From Clostridia bacterium (lineage in GTDB: Bacteria; Bacillota; Clostridia; Oscillospirales; Acutalibacteraceae): a stretch of DNA of 55,987 bases. Location of the stretch: NCBI GenBank assembly GCA_017625095.1, contig JAGALQ010000005.1, positions 1 through 55,987 of the forward strand, written 5' to 3'. The position numbers and the translations under genes were made by a program. Under the pieces are notes generated by a model that saw only the letters and a list, made by a program, of their open reading frames with translations, was not told the origin of the DNA and did not search any database. Positions 9,002 through 18,984 of the stretch are shown here, piece by piece (position 1 is the first letter of the stretch; every line of letters starts with the position of its first letter).

Positions 9002-9029
9002 GCTCCGGCAGAAACCAATCTGCCGGAGC
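9002..9029 (-). terminator. Terminator of groESL
   Basis: A 10-bp perfect stem, GCTCCGGCAG with its complement, is followed on the minus strand by TTTTTT. It sits 24 bp past the groEL stop and insulates spoIVB. Confidence 0.9.
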
Positions 9030-9052
9030 CGTTTTGTTTATATTGTATTTAA

Positions 9053-10696
<1,644 letters not shown>

Positions 10697-10713
10697 TCAT
10701 TTCCTCCTGTAAA

Positions 10714-10998
10714 TTATTCGATAACTGCGAGAATGTCGCTCTGACGTACGATTGTGTACTCTTCCTTACCGAGTTTAACCTCGGTGCCTGCGTACTTGCC
10801 GACGATAACCTTCTCGCCGACCTTAACGTACATTTCAACTGTTTTGCCGTCAACCTCGCCGCCGGGACCGACAGCAACGATTTCTGCGTACTGGGGCTTC
10901 TCCTGAGCTGATGCTGCAAGTATGATGCCGCTCTTTGTTGTTTCTTCAACAGCTGATGCCTTAACGACAACTCTGTCTGCAAGGGGTCTGATATTCAT
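10714..10998 (-). CDS. groES: 10 kDa co-chaperonin GroES
   Basis: The 94-residue protein has the GroES start MNIRPLADRVVVK, the mobile loop region (EETTKSGIILAASAQEKPQ) and the C-terminal signature (KEEYTIVRQSDILAV). It caps the GroEL ring. A strong AGGAGG lies just before the start codon. It is the first gene of the operon and has the CIRCE operator in its leader. Confidence 0.98.
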   Translation of the reverse strand: MNIRPLADRVVVKASAVEETTKSGIILAASAQEKPQYAEIVAVGPGGEVDGKTVEMYVKVGEKVIVGKYAGTEVKLGKEEYTIVRQSDILAVIE

Positions 10999-11034
10999 TT
11001 ATTTCTCCTCCTGAAAAGTATTGCAAATTTCATT

Positions 11035-11061
11035 TTAGCACTCGACACCTTCAAGTGCTAA
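11035..11061 (-). promoter_or_regulatory. CIRCE operator (HrcA binding site) of groESL
   Basis: TTAGCACTC, a 9-bp spacer and AAGTGCTAA on the plus strand; the consensus second arm is GAGTGCTAA, so one position differs. It lies in the groES leader just downstream of the promoter. HrcA binding here represses groESL in the absence of heat stress. hrcA itself is not in the window. Confidence 0.93.
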
Positions 11062-11066
11062 AATCT

Positions 11067-11094
11067 ATTCTAACGAATTTTTTCCAAATTTCAA
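11067..11094 (-). promoter_or_regulatory. groES promoter
   Basis: On the minus strand TTGAAA (11089-11094) and TAGAAT (11067-11072) are 16 bp apart, immediately upstream of the CIRCE element, the normal arrangement for HrcA control. Confidence 0.7.
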
Positions 11095-11147
11095 GCCTTT
11101 TTATAAAATTTGTCAATAATTTTTATCATTTTACACTTCATTAACAA

Positions 11148-12278
11148 TTATCTTAACTTTTTAACAATAAGTGCAGCCGCACCGACAGTTGCTGCAGCCG
11201 CGGCAACGCCGATAGCGGCACGTCTCGGTTTTTCGAGGTCATCCGCATCAATAAAGTACGTAAGCAATGATGCGGGGGTTTTGCCCATCAGGTCAAAATA
11301 CGTATAGTGAGTTGTTGTGAAAGTATCGGGATTTTTTTCGTCAAGCTCAAACATCCTGACACCGCGGAGGCTGTTGCCGTAACAGCGGAACGAAGCCGCA
11401 GGAGTCTGAATCATACGCACACCTTCGTGCGTTATATCAAACATATTCATATGATGATGACCGTATACAACAGCAAGCACATCGCCCTGCTGTTTAACGG
11501 CATCAAACTGACCGTAATTCGCTTTACATCCGGGAGTAGGCTCGTAAAGTCTGCCGCTGTTAACCTTCTCCGGCTTCAGACGGATATATTTTTCCTCATC
11601 ATACATTCTTATTGCACCGTCTGAATCGGAAGCACACTCTTCAATACACTCGTCAATCTCGGACATCGGGATATGCTGAAACATAAGCGAAGGCATCGGC
11701 TTGCCGCCGTTTTTCTCTTTCAGCTCATTACTTGTATTCACATACCATTCAACAGCATCGGTTGTAACACCCTCAAAGCCTTTATCAAGCTCCTTATCAA
11801 CGCGCGATGTATCCATCATCCAGAGATTGAACGCAGGCGAACCTGCCGAATTAATAAGGATGTTATGTGTGCCGATATCGCCGAAGCCGTATGTATCCGT
11901 AAGACCGACAAAGCAGCTGTATTCACGGTAGAGGTCAATTATCTCTTCTTTAGTCATACAGCACATATCATCGTGATTGCCGAATATCATTGCAAAGGGG
12001 ATTCCCCTCTTTTCAAGCGGCTCAAGAATGATTCTGAGCGATTCTTTCATACGCTCTTTTGTTGCTTCATAGCCTTCCGCAACCTTCTTGTTACCCAAAC
12101 GCGCATCAAGCAAATGGTTACTCAGCACATTGTCACCCGTAAAAACAACTAGGTCGGGTCTGAGAGTATCATAGGCTTTATCAAGCATTTTAAGCATAGA
12201 GCGACGGGGATAGTGCATATCCTGCGGGTCACTTACCTGAAGAATTTTAAATTTTCCGTTTTTAAATTCAAGCGACAT
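11148..12278 (-). CDS. Calcineurin-like metallophosphoesterase with C-terminal membrane tail
   Basis: The start is set at the third of three close ATG codons because it lies 8 bases after AAGGA, giving 376 residues. Metallophosphoesterase motifs appear in order: SDPQDMHYP (in place of the usual D-x-H block), VFTGDN, GNHDD and YGHHHMNMF, which together bind two metal ions. The substrate cannot be told; relatives act on cyclic nucleotides, nucleotides or phospholipid head groups. The C-terminus holds a short Ala/Gly/Val hydrophobic helix ending in KKLR, a possible tail anchor that would keep the enzyme on the inner face of the membrane. No signal peptide. It is divergent from the DUF1858 gene. 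Confidence 0.82.
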   Translation of the reverse strand: MSLEFKNGKFKILQVSDPQDMHYPRRSMLKMLDKAYDTLRPDLVVFTGDNVLSNHLLDARLGNKKVAEGYEATKERMKESLRIILEPLEKRGIPFAMIFGNHDDMCCMTKEEIIDLYREYSCFVGLTDTYGFGDIGTHNILINSAGSPAFNLWMMDTSRVDKELDKGFEGVTTDAVEWYVNTSNELKEKNGGKPMPSLMFQHIPMSEIDECIEECASDSDGAIRMYDEEKYIRLKPEKVNSGRLYEPTPGCKANYGQFDAVKQQGDVLAVVYGHHHMNMFDITHEGVRMIQTPAASFRCYGNSLRGVRMFELDEKNPDTFTTTHYTYFDLMGKTPASLLTYFIDADDLEKPRRAAIGVAAAAATVGAAALIVKKLR

Positions 12279-12346
12279 ATTCATCATCCTTATTAAGTAT
12301 ATTCTTAACTGTTAAATATTATATTACATTGTTAATAGTTGTCAAG

Positions 12347-12375
12347 TTGACAAAACACATAATCGCTGTTAAAAT
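12347..12375 (+). promoter_or_regulatory. Promoter of the DUF1858-trmK operon with overlapping dyad
   Basis: TTGACA (12347-12352), a 17-bp spacer and TAAAAT (12370-12375). A perfect dyad TTGTCAA-G-TTGACAA (12339-12353) covers the -35 box, a typical position for a repressor site. The repressor is unknown. Confidence 0.72.
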
Positions 12376-12410
12376 GGTAAATGTAAATTAAAGAAAAGGA
12401 GATAATAAAA

Positions 12411-12611
12411 ATGACAACTATTGATAAAACAATGACAATAGGCGACGTACTCGACGCACACCGCGAGCTTGCACCCTATTTTCTCGAGATGGGTATGCAC
12501 TGCCTCGGCTGCCCCTCCGCAAGAGGCGAAAGTGTTGAGCAGGCTTGCAGAGTACACGGCGTAGATGTCGACGAGCTTGTTGCAAAGCTCAACGCAGCAC
12601 TTGCAAAGTAA
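12411..12611 (+). CDS. DUF1858 / hybrid-cluster-protein-associated redox disulfide domain protein
   Basis: This 66-residue stand-alone domain carries the family wording TIGDVLDAHRELAPYF, HCLGC and the trailing HGVDVDELVAKLNAAL. Two Cys form a C-x-x-C pair (CLGC) and a third Cys follows in EQACRV. The family is linked in name and genomic context to redox-active disulfides and to the hybrid cluster protein, but no biochemical role is settled. It is preceded by AAAGGAG and ends 3 bp before trmK, so the two are cotranscribed; the pairing gives no clear functional hint. Confidence 0.85.
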   Translation: MTTIDKTMTIGDVLDAHRELAPYFLEMGMHCLGCPSARGESVEQACRVHGVDVDELVAKLNAALAK

Positions 12612-12614
12612 AAA

Positions 12615-13289
12615 ATGAAACTTTCACCAAGACTTAAAGCCGCAGCGGATGAAGTCCGTTGCGGCAAAAAAATTGCTGATATAGGCACAGACCACGCTCA
12701 CTTGCCGATATATCTTGTCGAAAACGGAATCTGCACATCTGCCATAGGCTCAGATTTGCGTGAAGGTCCGATTGCAAACGCAAAAATAAACATTGCAAAC
12801 GCAGGTCTGAGCGACAGAATTCAGCTTCGCCTTGCGAGCGGACTTGACAAGGTAAGCCCCGACGAAGCGGACGATATAATAATTGCGGGTATGGGCGGAA
12901 TACTTATATCAGAGCTTATCGAAAAAGCTGACTGGCTCAAAGACAAAGAAAAGCACCTTGTGCTTCAGCCGCAGAGCCACGCAGAAATTCTGCGTTCGTA
13001 TCTGATACAAAACGGTTACCGCATAGAAAAGGAAAACGTCTGCGAGGATGCAGGCAGACTCTACTGCGTGATGAGCGTTTATTATGACGGAGAGGAGCGC
13101 ACTTACCCTGCTAACTACGAATACTACGGCGAAATTCCTGCCTGCAAATCACCGCTTGCCAAGGAGTATCTTATCAGATTATCTGACCGTTACATACGTG
13201 ACGCAGGCAATATGCGATGTGCTGACCCCAAAAGAGCCGAAGAGCTTTACAGCATAGCTGACACACTCAACAGATTAACCGCAAAATAA
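12615..13289 (+). CDS. trmK: tRNA (adenine(22)-N1)-methyltransferase TrmK
   Basis: The 224-residue protein belongs to the TrmK (COG2384) family. It has the SAM-binding block KIADIGTDHAHLPIYL, the second motif AIGSDLREGPIANA and the family signature IIAGMGGILISELIE. It methylates N1 of A22 in the D-loop region of Ser and Tyr tRNAs in Bacillus. In many Firmicutes trmK is followed by a Nif3-like gene; here it is followed by a structured repeat element instead. The start lies 3 bp after the DUF1858 stop. Confidence 0.93.
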   Translation: MKLSPRLKAAADEVRCGKKIADIGTDHAHLPIYLVENGICTSAIGSDLREGPIANAKINIANAGLSDRIQLRLASGLDKVSPDEADDIIIAGMGGILISELIEKADWLKDKEKHLVLQPQSHAEILRSYLIQNGYRIEKENVCEDAGRLYCVMSVYYDGEERTYPANYEYYGEIPACKSPLAKEYLIRLSDRYIRDAGNMRCADPKRAEELYSIADTLNRLTAK

Positions 13290-13292
13290 AAA

Positions 13293-13628
13293 GGACTTGC
13301 AAATGCGTGGGTGTCCTGAGGACACTCACGCAGTTTTATTCGCCTTACGGCGAGTGATATTGCTTCGCAGTTATATAATGCTACGCATTGTGATATTGTC
13401 CTTCGGACAGTATTATGCGAATAAAACAACACTGAAATCGAAGATTTCAATATCACTATGCCGAAAAGTGCATAATATCACTCTTTCCGAAGGAAAGAAT
13501 ATCACTTAAAATTATAAGCGCACTTACTCACCACTTTTAGTGACAGTGCAAAAAAAGTAAGAGTTAATGTAGTTTTTTGCTACATTAACTCTTTTTGTCC
13601 TTTAGAGTACGACTTGCAAAGCAAGTCC
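13293..13628. repeat. 336-bp hairpin-dense element with inverted ends (MITE-like)
   Basis: The segment is bounded by GGACTTGC (13293-13300) and its complement GCAAGTCC (13621-13628). Inside are a long hairpin at 13304-13333 and a string of small hairpins with TTC, TTAC, TAC or GAA loops (for example TGTCC/GGACA, GAAATC/GATTTC, CTTTCC/GGAAAG). These are separated by TGATATT in the left half and AATATCACT in the right half, so the whole is also roughly symmetric. A sub-unit is framed by GTTTTATTCGC and GCGAATAAAAC. Near the right end a 13-bp stem ending in TTTTT (about 13559-13595) would terminate trmK transcription. No coding potential. Confidence 0.7.
13559..13596 (+). terminator. Terminator inside the hairpin-dense element
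   Basis: The stem AGAGTTAATGTAG with its complement CTACATTAACTCT closes a short T-rich loop and is followed by TTTTT. It is the likely end of the DUF1858-trmK transcript. Confidence 0.75.
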
Positions 13629-13638
13629 TTTTATTTCA

Positions 13639-15300
13639 TTAAGAGAAAAGTGACACAAACCAATTGTAGATGTCGACAAAGAAAGCAACTACTCTGTCCC
13701 AGAATGAGGGTTCATTTTGCGGAGGCTCCGGCTGTGTTGTTGTTTCATCAGGCGCCGAGGTTTCGGGCACTGAAGGCGATGTCGGAGCAATCGGAGACTG
13801 AGAGGTTGTTGTTTCGCCTGAATCAGGCACTGACGGAGTTGTCGGTGCGGTTGCAGGCTGAGTTGTTGTTTCACCTGAATCCGGTATCGACGGAACTGTC
13901 GGCTGATCGCCTGTCGTTGTTTCGGAATCCGGAACATCAACGCTTATACTGTTTGCGATAAGCTTTTTATTTACAATAGAAAACCATACTACGCTTTCCG
14001 TTGCACTGTCATAATGAACCTGACCGAACTTCGGTATTGGCGGATTGTCACTGTTATATTCAACTTCCTTATCCCATACAACGTCACCGTTGCTGTTGGT
14101 GAGGATCATTCGTATCTGTTTAGTTTCAAGATAGGAATTGTTGAGCATATACGGAATCAGAATGCAGTCGTCATTAACTTTGAGAACTTTCGGGTTTCTT
14201 GCGCCCACAAAGCCCTTTGCATCACCTGTCTTGCCATTATAAGATGTCAGGTAGAACTGCGGCTGAGATTCGAGCGTGTTCACGTCAAACTTCTGGATAA
14301 AAACATTTGCTGCAGATTTATCCAAAGAGGTTGTAGTGTTTTCATAAGTACCTACAAGAAGATATTTATTGCCGCAACGGACTGCGCCCGCTAACTGACC
14401 GTAAGTATCGTTCTGAGCATAAGAGCCTTTAAATATGAACGAATTGCCCTCGCGAAGTTCTTTCCACTGGAGTCCGCCTGACATTTTTGTCAGGTGATAT
14501 GATCTGAACGGTTCCGCATCGGATCTGTCCACATAAAGGAAATCGTTACCGTCCTTGATGATTGCCTGTTGTAACGAATGGCTGGCATACGGAATAACCG
14601 TAGAATCAGCCACTCTTACCTGAGTAAAGGTAGAAAGATCAATAGCAAACGAATATGATGCCTGATGAATGGTTCCGCCCTCGGCAAATTCATCCTTGCC
14701 GGTAACAGGATTGACAACAACGGGGAACATATCTCTTGCTATGTAGCCGGTAAGATAGTTGCCGTTTGTAATCATCGCACCATTGCCGCAGTTATGCTGA
14801 GCTATACCAAGCCATGCGCCCGAAGCCATACCGCTCATATCAAGTGTTCTGAGTTTTTTGCCGTTCTGATCAACGTTTATTACCCTGAGTGCTGTCTGAT
14901 TGCGTGTAGCAATTGTAAGCGGCTGATTGAAGAGAAGGTAATATGTGCCGTCCTCACCCTTACTGAACGCAAGGAAAGTCGAAAGCTCAAGCGGAACGGA
15001 AACAGTATTTTTAATGCTGAAATCTTTGTTAAGCTCAAGAATTTTCAGCGAACCGTCATTCATAGCTATACACAGGCAAAACGTACCGTCGGGGTTGAGC
15101 ACCGAAGTGATGGTGGTTATGTAACCACGGTCCATCCTGCTAAAGTAAGGTCTTAAATCGTTATCAACAGCGTCCACGTTATTGTCAATAATGGTAATCG
15201 AATTAACAAGCTGATCATTCTCTGCTGATGATGAAAACACAAAAACAGACAACGCCAGAACAAATGCCATTACCATACAAAGCATTCTCTTCTTATTCAT
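13639..15300 (-). CDS. Secreted protein with Pro/Thr-rich repeats and aromatic C-terminal tail, function unknown
   Basis: The 553-residue protein has a signal peptide (about 1-26), a 420-residue beta-rich region that reads like a beta-propeller or six-hairpin fold (repeated LLVGTYEN, FLYVDRSD, YLTGYIARD type strands), then a low-complexity linker (about 465-530). The linker has three units of the kind PSVPDSGETTT. It ends in a short amphipathic, aromatic tail (FWDRVVAFFVDIYNWF) right at the stop, with no LPXTG signal. I do not recognise the family. It is probably exposed on the cell surface, with the tail touching the membrane. AAGGAGG precedes the start; the gene is monocistronic. Confidence 0.72.
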   Translation of the reverse strand: MNKKRMLCMVMAFVLALSVFVFSSSAENDQLVNSITIIDNNVDAVDNDLRPYFSRMDRGYITTITSVLNPDGTFCLCIAMNDGSLKILELNKDFSIKNTVSVPLELSTFLAFSKGEDGTYYLLFNQPLTIATRNQTALRVINVDQNGKKLRTLDMSGMASGAWLGIAQHNCGNGAMITNGNYLTGYIARDMFPVVVNPVTGKDEFAEGGTIHQASYSFAIDLSTFTQVRVADSTVIPYASHSLQQAIIKDGNDFLYVDRSDAEPFRSYHLTKMSGGLQWKELREGNSFIFKGSYAQNDTYGQLAGAVRCGNKYLLVGTYENTTTSLDKSAANVFIQKFDVNTLESQPQFYLTSYNGKTGDAKGFVGARNPKVLKVNDDCILIPYMLNNSYLETKQIRMILTNSNGDVVWDKEVEYNSDNPPIPKFGQVHYDSATESVVWFSIVNKKLIANSISVDVPDSETTTGDQPTVPSIPDSGETTTQPATAPTTPSVPDSGETTTSQSPIAPTSPSVPETSAPDETTTQPEPPQNEPSFWDRVVAFFVDIYNWFVSLFS

Positions 15301-15332
15301 CAGAGTGCGCCTCCTTTATTATATCTATCATA

Positions 15333-15362
15333 GATATACCACTTGTCTGCTGCAATTGTCAA
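15333..15362 (-). promoter_or_regulatory. Promoter of the secreted propeller-like protein
   Basis: On the minus strand TTGACA (15357-15362), an 18-bp spacer and TATATC (15333-15338), about 30 bp upstream of the gene start. A short dyad ATATCTA/TAGATAT overlaps the -10. Confidence 0.62.
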
Positions 15363-15417
15363 CTCACGGCAGAAAATTTAACATTCATTTTACTTAGAAC
15401 AAAATGCTGTTCAGTGG

Positions 15418-15446
15418 TTGAAAAATGAAAACACATGTGATACAAT
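15418..15446 (+). promoter_or_regulatory. yebC promoter
   Basis: TTGAAA (15418-15423), a 17-bp spacer and TACAAT (15441-15446), 45 bp before the start codon. Confidence 0.7.
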
Positions 15447-15490
15447 ACATTAGATAGTTTAGTTTTTTAAACAAGGAATGGTGAAATTTA

Positions 15491-16228
15491 ATGTCAGGAC
15501 ATAACAAATGGAGCACGATCAAGCGCAAAAAAGAAAAGACCGACGGCGCACGTGCAAAAGTATTTACAAAAATCGGCAGAGAGATTGCTGTTGCAGTACG
15601 TGACGGCGGTCCCGACCCTGCATCAAACTCAAAGCTCAAGGACATAATCGCAAAGGCTAAGGCAGCAAATGTCCCTAACGACAACATCGACCGTATCATA
15701 AAAAAAGCAAGCGGTGAAGCAGGCGGTGCAGATTATGAGTCCATTATGTACGAAGGCTACGGCCCGTCAGGTATTGCAGTTATCGTAGAAGCTCTTACAG
15801 ATAACCGCAACAGAACAGCAGGCGATGTGCGCCACTACTTTGACAAGTACGGCGGAAATATGGGTCAGAGCGGTTGCGTTTCCTTTATGTTCAGCCGTTA
15901 CGGCGTAATCCTCATCGAGGCAGAGGACGTTGACGAAGAAACACTTATGGAAGCTGCTCTCGAAGCAGGCGCAGTTGACTTCATCACAGAGGACGAGAGC
16001 GTATTCGAAGTACGCACAGAGCCTAACGACCTCGGTGCAGTACGTGATGCACTCGAAGCAGCAGGCTACAGCTTTGTTGTTGCAGAGGTTCAGTACGTAC
16101 CCTCAACATACACAGCACTTACTGATGCAGACGATATCAAGAATATGAACAAAATGCTTGAAATGTTTGAAGATAACGACGACGTTCAGGAAGTCTGGCA
16201 CAACTGGGAAAACCCCGACGAAGAATAA
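15491..16228 (+). CDS. yebC: YebC/PmpR family (TACO1-like) protein
   Basis: The 245-residue protein begins [16 protein letters not shown], the hallmark of this family, and continues with AIRDGGPDP-like and [17 protein letters not shown] motifs over its three-domain length. Members were first described as DNA-binding regulators; recent work in several bacteria points to a role on the ribosome, easing translation of proline-rich stretches, as for mitochondrial TACO1. Length is normal. It is monocistronic, with its own promoter and terminator. Confidence 0.95.
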   Translation: MSGHNKWSTIKRKKEKTDGARAKVFTKIGREIAVAVRDGGPDPASNSKLKDIIAKAKAANVPNDNIDRIIKKASGEAGGADYESIMYEGYGPSGIAVIVEALTDNRNRTAGDVRHYFDKYGGNMGQSGCVSFMFSRYGVILIEAEDVDEETLMEAALEAGAVDFITEDESVFEVRTEPNDLGAVRDALEAAGYSFVVAEVQYVPSTYTALTDADDIKNMNKMLEMFEDNDDVQEVWHNWENPDEE

Positions 16229-16238
16229 TAACGTATCA

Positions 16239-16269
16239 AGGCAAGGTGAATTTTTACCTTGCCTTTTTT
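16239..16269 (+). terminator. yebC terminator
   Basis: The stem AGGCAAGGT with its complement ACCTTGCCT, followed by TTTTTT, lies between yebC and the MBL-fold gene. Confidence 0.85.
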
Positions 16270-16286
16270 CAAAGGAAGGATAAGCT

Positions 16287-17603
16287 ATGATTTTCGATAA
16301 ATTCAGACTGTTCAGAATCAATGCTGACGAGCCGGATTACGACTGCCGTGAGGGCTGCTTTATGCGCCTTTACAGAAACGTTGACGAGAAGCAGTTCAGC
16401 GAATGGCTTGATTCGCTCATCGCAGACGGCTTTGAAAAAATGCAATGTACAAACCTCAACGGTAACCTTTACGCTTGTCTTCAGGGTGATGTTACGGTTA
16501 ATGCTTTTTATACGCCCTGCGACGGTATACTGCGCGTTGCAGCAAACGAGAACAAGCCGCTTCCCTGCTTTGAAAAGCAGAGCTGCGACAGAGAAACCGA
16601 CACTGTATTCTACGCATTTGAAAACGATCAGGCTCTTATCGACTGCGGTATGTGCCTGCTTGTTCAGTGCCCCGATTACAGCTTTTTTGTAGTTGACAGC
16701 GGTCACTATATGCAGTTCAACGACAACGACAGAATTTATAAATTTATGCGCGACCGCACACCCGAAGGACAGAAGGTTGTTGTCAACGGCTGGCTCCTCA
16801 CCCACGCACATTCCGACCATATTTCAAAATTTATGGATTTTCTCAGATACAACCGCAGCGACGTAATCATAGAGGGAATTTATTCAAACCTCATACCCGA
16901 CACCAACGAAAACAGCCGATTCTGGTCAACGGAAGAGGTGCTGCTCTCACGCAAGCTTTTCAAAATGCTTGAAAGCACAGACATACCGACATACAAAATA
17001 CATACAGGTCAGCGTTTTTATATACGCAACCTCTGCTTTGACGTGCTCGGCACACACGAGGATATCTATCCGCAGACGATGAAGGACTATAACGATTCTT
17101 CCTGTATGGTTATGCTCACAGCTGAGGACAGCCGCATTTTCATACCGGGTGACGCAAGCAATCTTGCAAGCCTTGAGCTGACAAAGCGCTATGGCAAAAC
17201 ACTCAAGTGCGATATAGTACAAATCGCTCACCACGGTCACAACGGACTTTATAAAGAGGCTTATGAGCTTCTTGATGCCGACATTGCCGTATTCCCCATA
17301 ACAAGAATCAAATTTGACGAGGAATATCCCCGTATAGAGGCAAACCGCAGGGCAATTGAGCTTTCAGACAGATACTTCATCACATCTGACGGCACGGTAA
17401 AAATCCCCCTGCCCTATTCGCCTGAAACAGTTGAAAAACTGCCCGATGAAACCTTTGAGGATTTCGGCAAGATAGAGCGTCTGTGGGGTTACACCTATAC
17501 ACCCGAAAGAAAAAAAGAGCTGTTTGAGATATTCGTCGCAAACGGCGGCGATCTCGACAGCGCAAACCTGCCCGTAAGATACGAAGGCATATTCGAAATG
17601 TAA
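16287..17603 (+). CDS. Metallo-beta-lactamase fold hydrolase
   Basis: The 438-residue cytoplasmic protein carries the MBL metal motif THAHSDH in its middle (about residue 172-178), with later metal ligands in IPGDAS and QIAHHGH, as in the ComEC/Rec2-type branch of the superfamily. About 140 residues come before the MBL domain; this region has no obvious domain I can name. No signal peptide or membrane segment. The substrate is unknown. AAAGGAAGG precedes the start. The stop is 10 bp before the HAD phosphatase gene, so the two probably act or are made together. Confidence 0.82.
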   Translation: MIFDKFRLFRINADEPDYDCREGCFMRLYRNVDEKQFSEWLDSLIADGFEKMQCTNLNGNLYACLQGDVTVNAFYTPCDGILRVAANENKPLPCFEKQSCDRETDTVFYAFENDQALIDCGMCLLVQCPDYSFFVVDSGHYMQFNDNDRIYKFMRDRTPEGQKVVVNGWLLTHAHSDHISKFMDFLRYNRSDVIIEGIYSNLIPDTNENSRFWSTEEVLLSRKLFKMLESTDIPTYKIHTGQRFYIRNLCFDVLGTHEDIYPQTMKDYNDSSCMVMLTAEDSRIFIPGDASNLASLELTKRYGKTLKCDIVQIAHHGHNGLYKEAYELLDADIAVFPITRIKFDEEYPRIEANRRAIELSDRYFITSDGTVKIPLPYSPETVEKLPDETFEDFGKIERLWGYTYTPERKKELFEIFVANGGDLDSANLPVRYEGIFEM

Positions 17604-17613
17604 GGTGAAACCA

Positions 17614-18204
17614 ATGCGAGAAATTGATATTTTTGATTTTGACAAAACCATAGTACCTTTTGACAGCGGCTCACGCTTCTGGATTTACTGCCTGATTCAC
17701 AACCCCTGGATTGTAATATGTCTGCCGTATATTTTGGTTATGATGATTCCGTTTTTACTGAAACTTAAGGACCTCACCTATGCCAAAAAACATATCTTCT
17801 GTTTTATACGTATGATTAACCTTGAAAAAAACGTAAAAAGATTCTGGGACAAATACGAAAAGGACGTTTTCGAGTGGTTCATCAAAGAAAAGCGTGAGCG
17901 GCCTGCAGTTATAATAAGCGCAAGCCCTGATTTTCTGCTTAAAGATATCTGTGAAAGAATCGGTGCAGACACACTCATCTGCTCACGCCACGACGAAAAA
18001 ACAGGCGCAATCATCGGCCTTAACTGCAAGAATGAAGAAAAGGTAAGACGCTATAACGAAGAGTTAAAAGACTGCAAAGTTATCAACGTAAGTTCAGACA
18101 GTCTGAAAAGCGACCGACCGATTTTCAGCCTTGGCGAAAACTGTTTCCACATACTCAAAAACGGCGAAAGAGTTCCTTTCAGATACAGTGAAATGTATAA
18201 GTAA
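17614..18204 (+). CDS. HAD-IB family phosphatase
   Basis: The start is set at the ATG 6 bases after AAGGTG; a GTG nine bases earlier is inside that site. The 196-residue protein begins with the HAD nucleophile motif DIFDFDKTIVPFDSGS (Asp nucleophile and the Asp two residues on), has the second motif IISASPDFLLK and a C-terminal SSDSLKSDRP region where the acidic motif is usually found. A hydrophobic patch between motifs (ICLPYILVMMIPFLLKL) suggests membrane contact in the cap region. Relatives dephosphorylate phosphoserine or lipid-linked phosphates; the substrate here is unknown. It is cotranscribed with the MBL-fold gene. Confidence 0.82.
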   Translation: MREIDIFDFDKTIVPFDSGSRFWIYCLIHNPWIVICLPYILVMMIPFLLKLKDLTYAKKHIFCFIRMINLEKNVKRFWDKYEKDVFEWFIKEKRERPAVIISASPDFLLKDICERIGADTLICSRHDEKTGAIIGLNCKNEEKVRRYNEELKDCKVINVSSDSLKSDRPIFSLGENCFHILKNGERVPFRYSEMYK

Positions 18205-18209
18205 GAGCT

Positions 18210-18854
18210 TCACTTTTGCGTTATTCCGCCGAAGGCAAGCGGCACTTTGCCGACAATTACCGTTTCGGCAACAAGCATATTCATTGTATAGGCGGTTGAA
18301 ACCGTTTCTCTCGGAAATACTATAAGCAACGTTACCGTTGTTTTCAGAAAAATCTGATGTCTGGTCTGGTTAATTCCCGCATCGGAAAACTCGTTTACAA
18401 AATGCGTCTGTGCACTGCCCGTAAGGCTGATAATTGCGTTGAGCTTCGGCCCCCTGCCGTTGAGCAGAGCAAGACCAGTCAGTGAACCTATTGGTACACC
18501 GAGCTTTTTGCCGTCAAGTCCGCTGAGCGAAGCTGCAACCGACGAATTGACCGCCGATTTTATGCGGTTTATACGCATTGCATCGGTCTGCAGAGAAATT
18601 ATGTTACCGCTGCTGTCACGCGTGATTTCAACAAGCGAAGAATAATCCGCACCTTCGTTTCTGAGTATCTGCGGCACTGCAGAGCCCGCAACCGTTGCCG
18701 CATAATTCTGAGCCTGCACAACGGCCGTGTTGCGCACAAAGGGCCTTACTCTTGCATCAACAAGCAAAAACACCGTAACAGACAGCAGGGAAACGCATAC
18801 CAAAACGAAAACTATTTTTCCGCAAACTCTGCGCCGGTAATACCGCAAATGCAC
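18210..18854 (-). CDS. yunB: Sporulation protein YunB
   Basis: The 214-residue protein has a basic N-terminus, one membrane segment (about 13-33) and a soluble domain with the YunB wording VVQAQNYAATVAGSAVP, INRIKSAVNSSVA and LGVPIGSLTGL. Bacillus YunB is a sigma-E-dependent protein needed for efficient sporulation; its biochemical role is unknown. It is slightly shorter than the Bacillus protein. It lies convergent to the HAD gene, with only 5 bp between stops and no room for a separate terminator. Confidence 0.88.
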   Translation of the reverse strand: MHLRYYRRRVCGKIVFVLVCVSLLSVTVFLLVDARVRPFVRNTAVVQAQNYAATVAGSAVPQILRNEGADYSSLVEITRDSSGNIISLQTDAMRINRIKSAVNSSVAASLSGLDGKKLGVPIGSLTGLALLNGRGPKLNAIISLTGSAQTHFVNEFSDAGINQTRHQIFLKTTVTLLIVFPRETVSTAYTMNMLVAETVIVGKVPLAFGGITQK

Positions 18855-18919
18855 TCACCCCACAAAAACATTATATGCACAGGTGTGCAGATTTGTAACT
18901 ATTTCCCCATGCGTCACTC

Positions 18920-18948
18920 TTGACTAATCACCAAAAACAATATAAAAT
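18920..18948 (+). promoter_or_regulatory. Promoter of the DUF1292 gene
   Basis: TTGACT (18920-18925), a 17-bp spacer and TAAAAT (18943-18948), 37 bp before the start codon. Confidence 0.7.
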
Positions 18949-18984
18949 AATAGCGAAACGGAAAAAGAAACGGAGAACACAACA

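Noticed and set aside
13293-13628. A CRISPR array, because of repeated short units
   Set aside because: Units differ in sequence, are themselves hairpins, and have no equal-length spacers or cas genes.
18855-18890. A sigma-E-like -10 (CATATAAT) upstream of yunB
   Set aside because: I cannot find a matching -35 at a proper distance; plausible from biology but not supported well enough to annotate.
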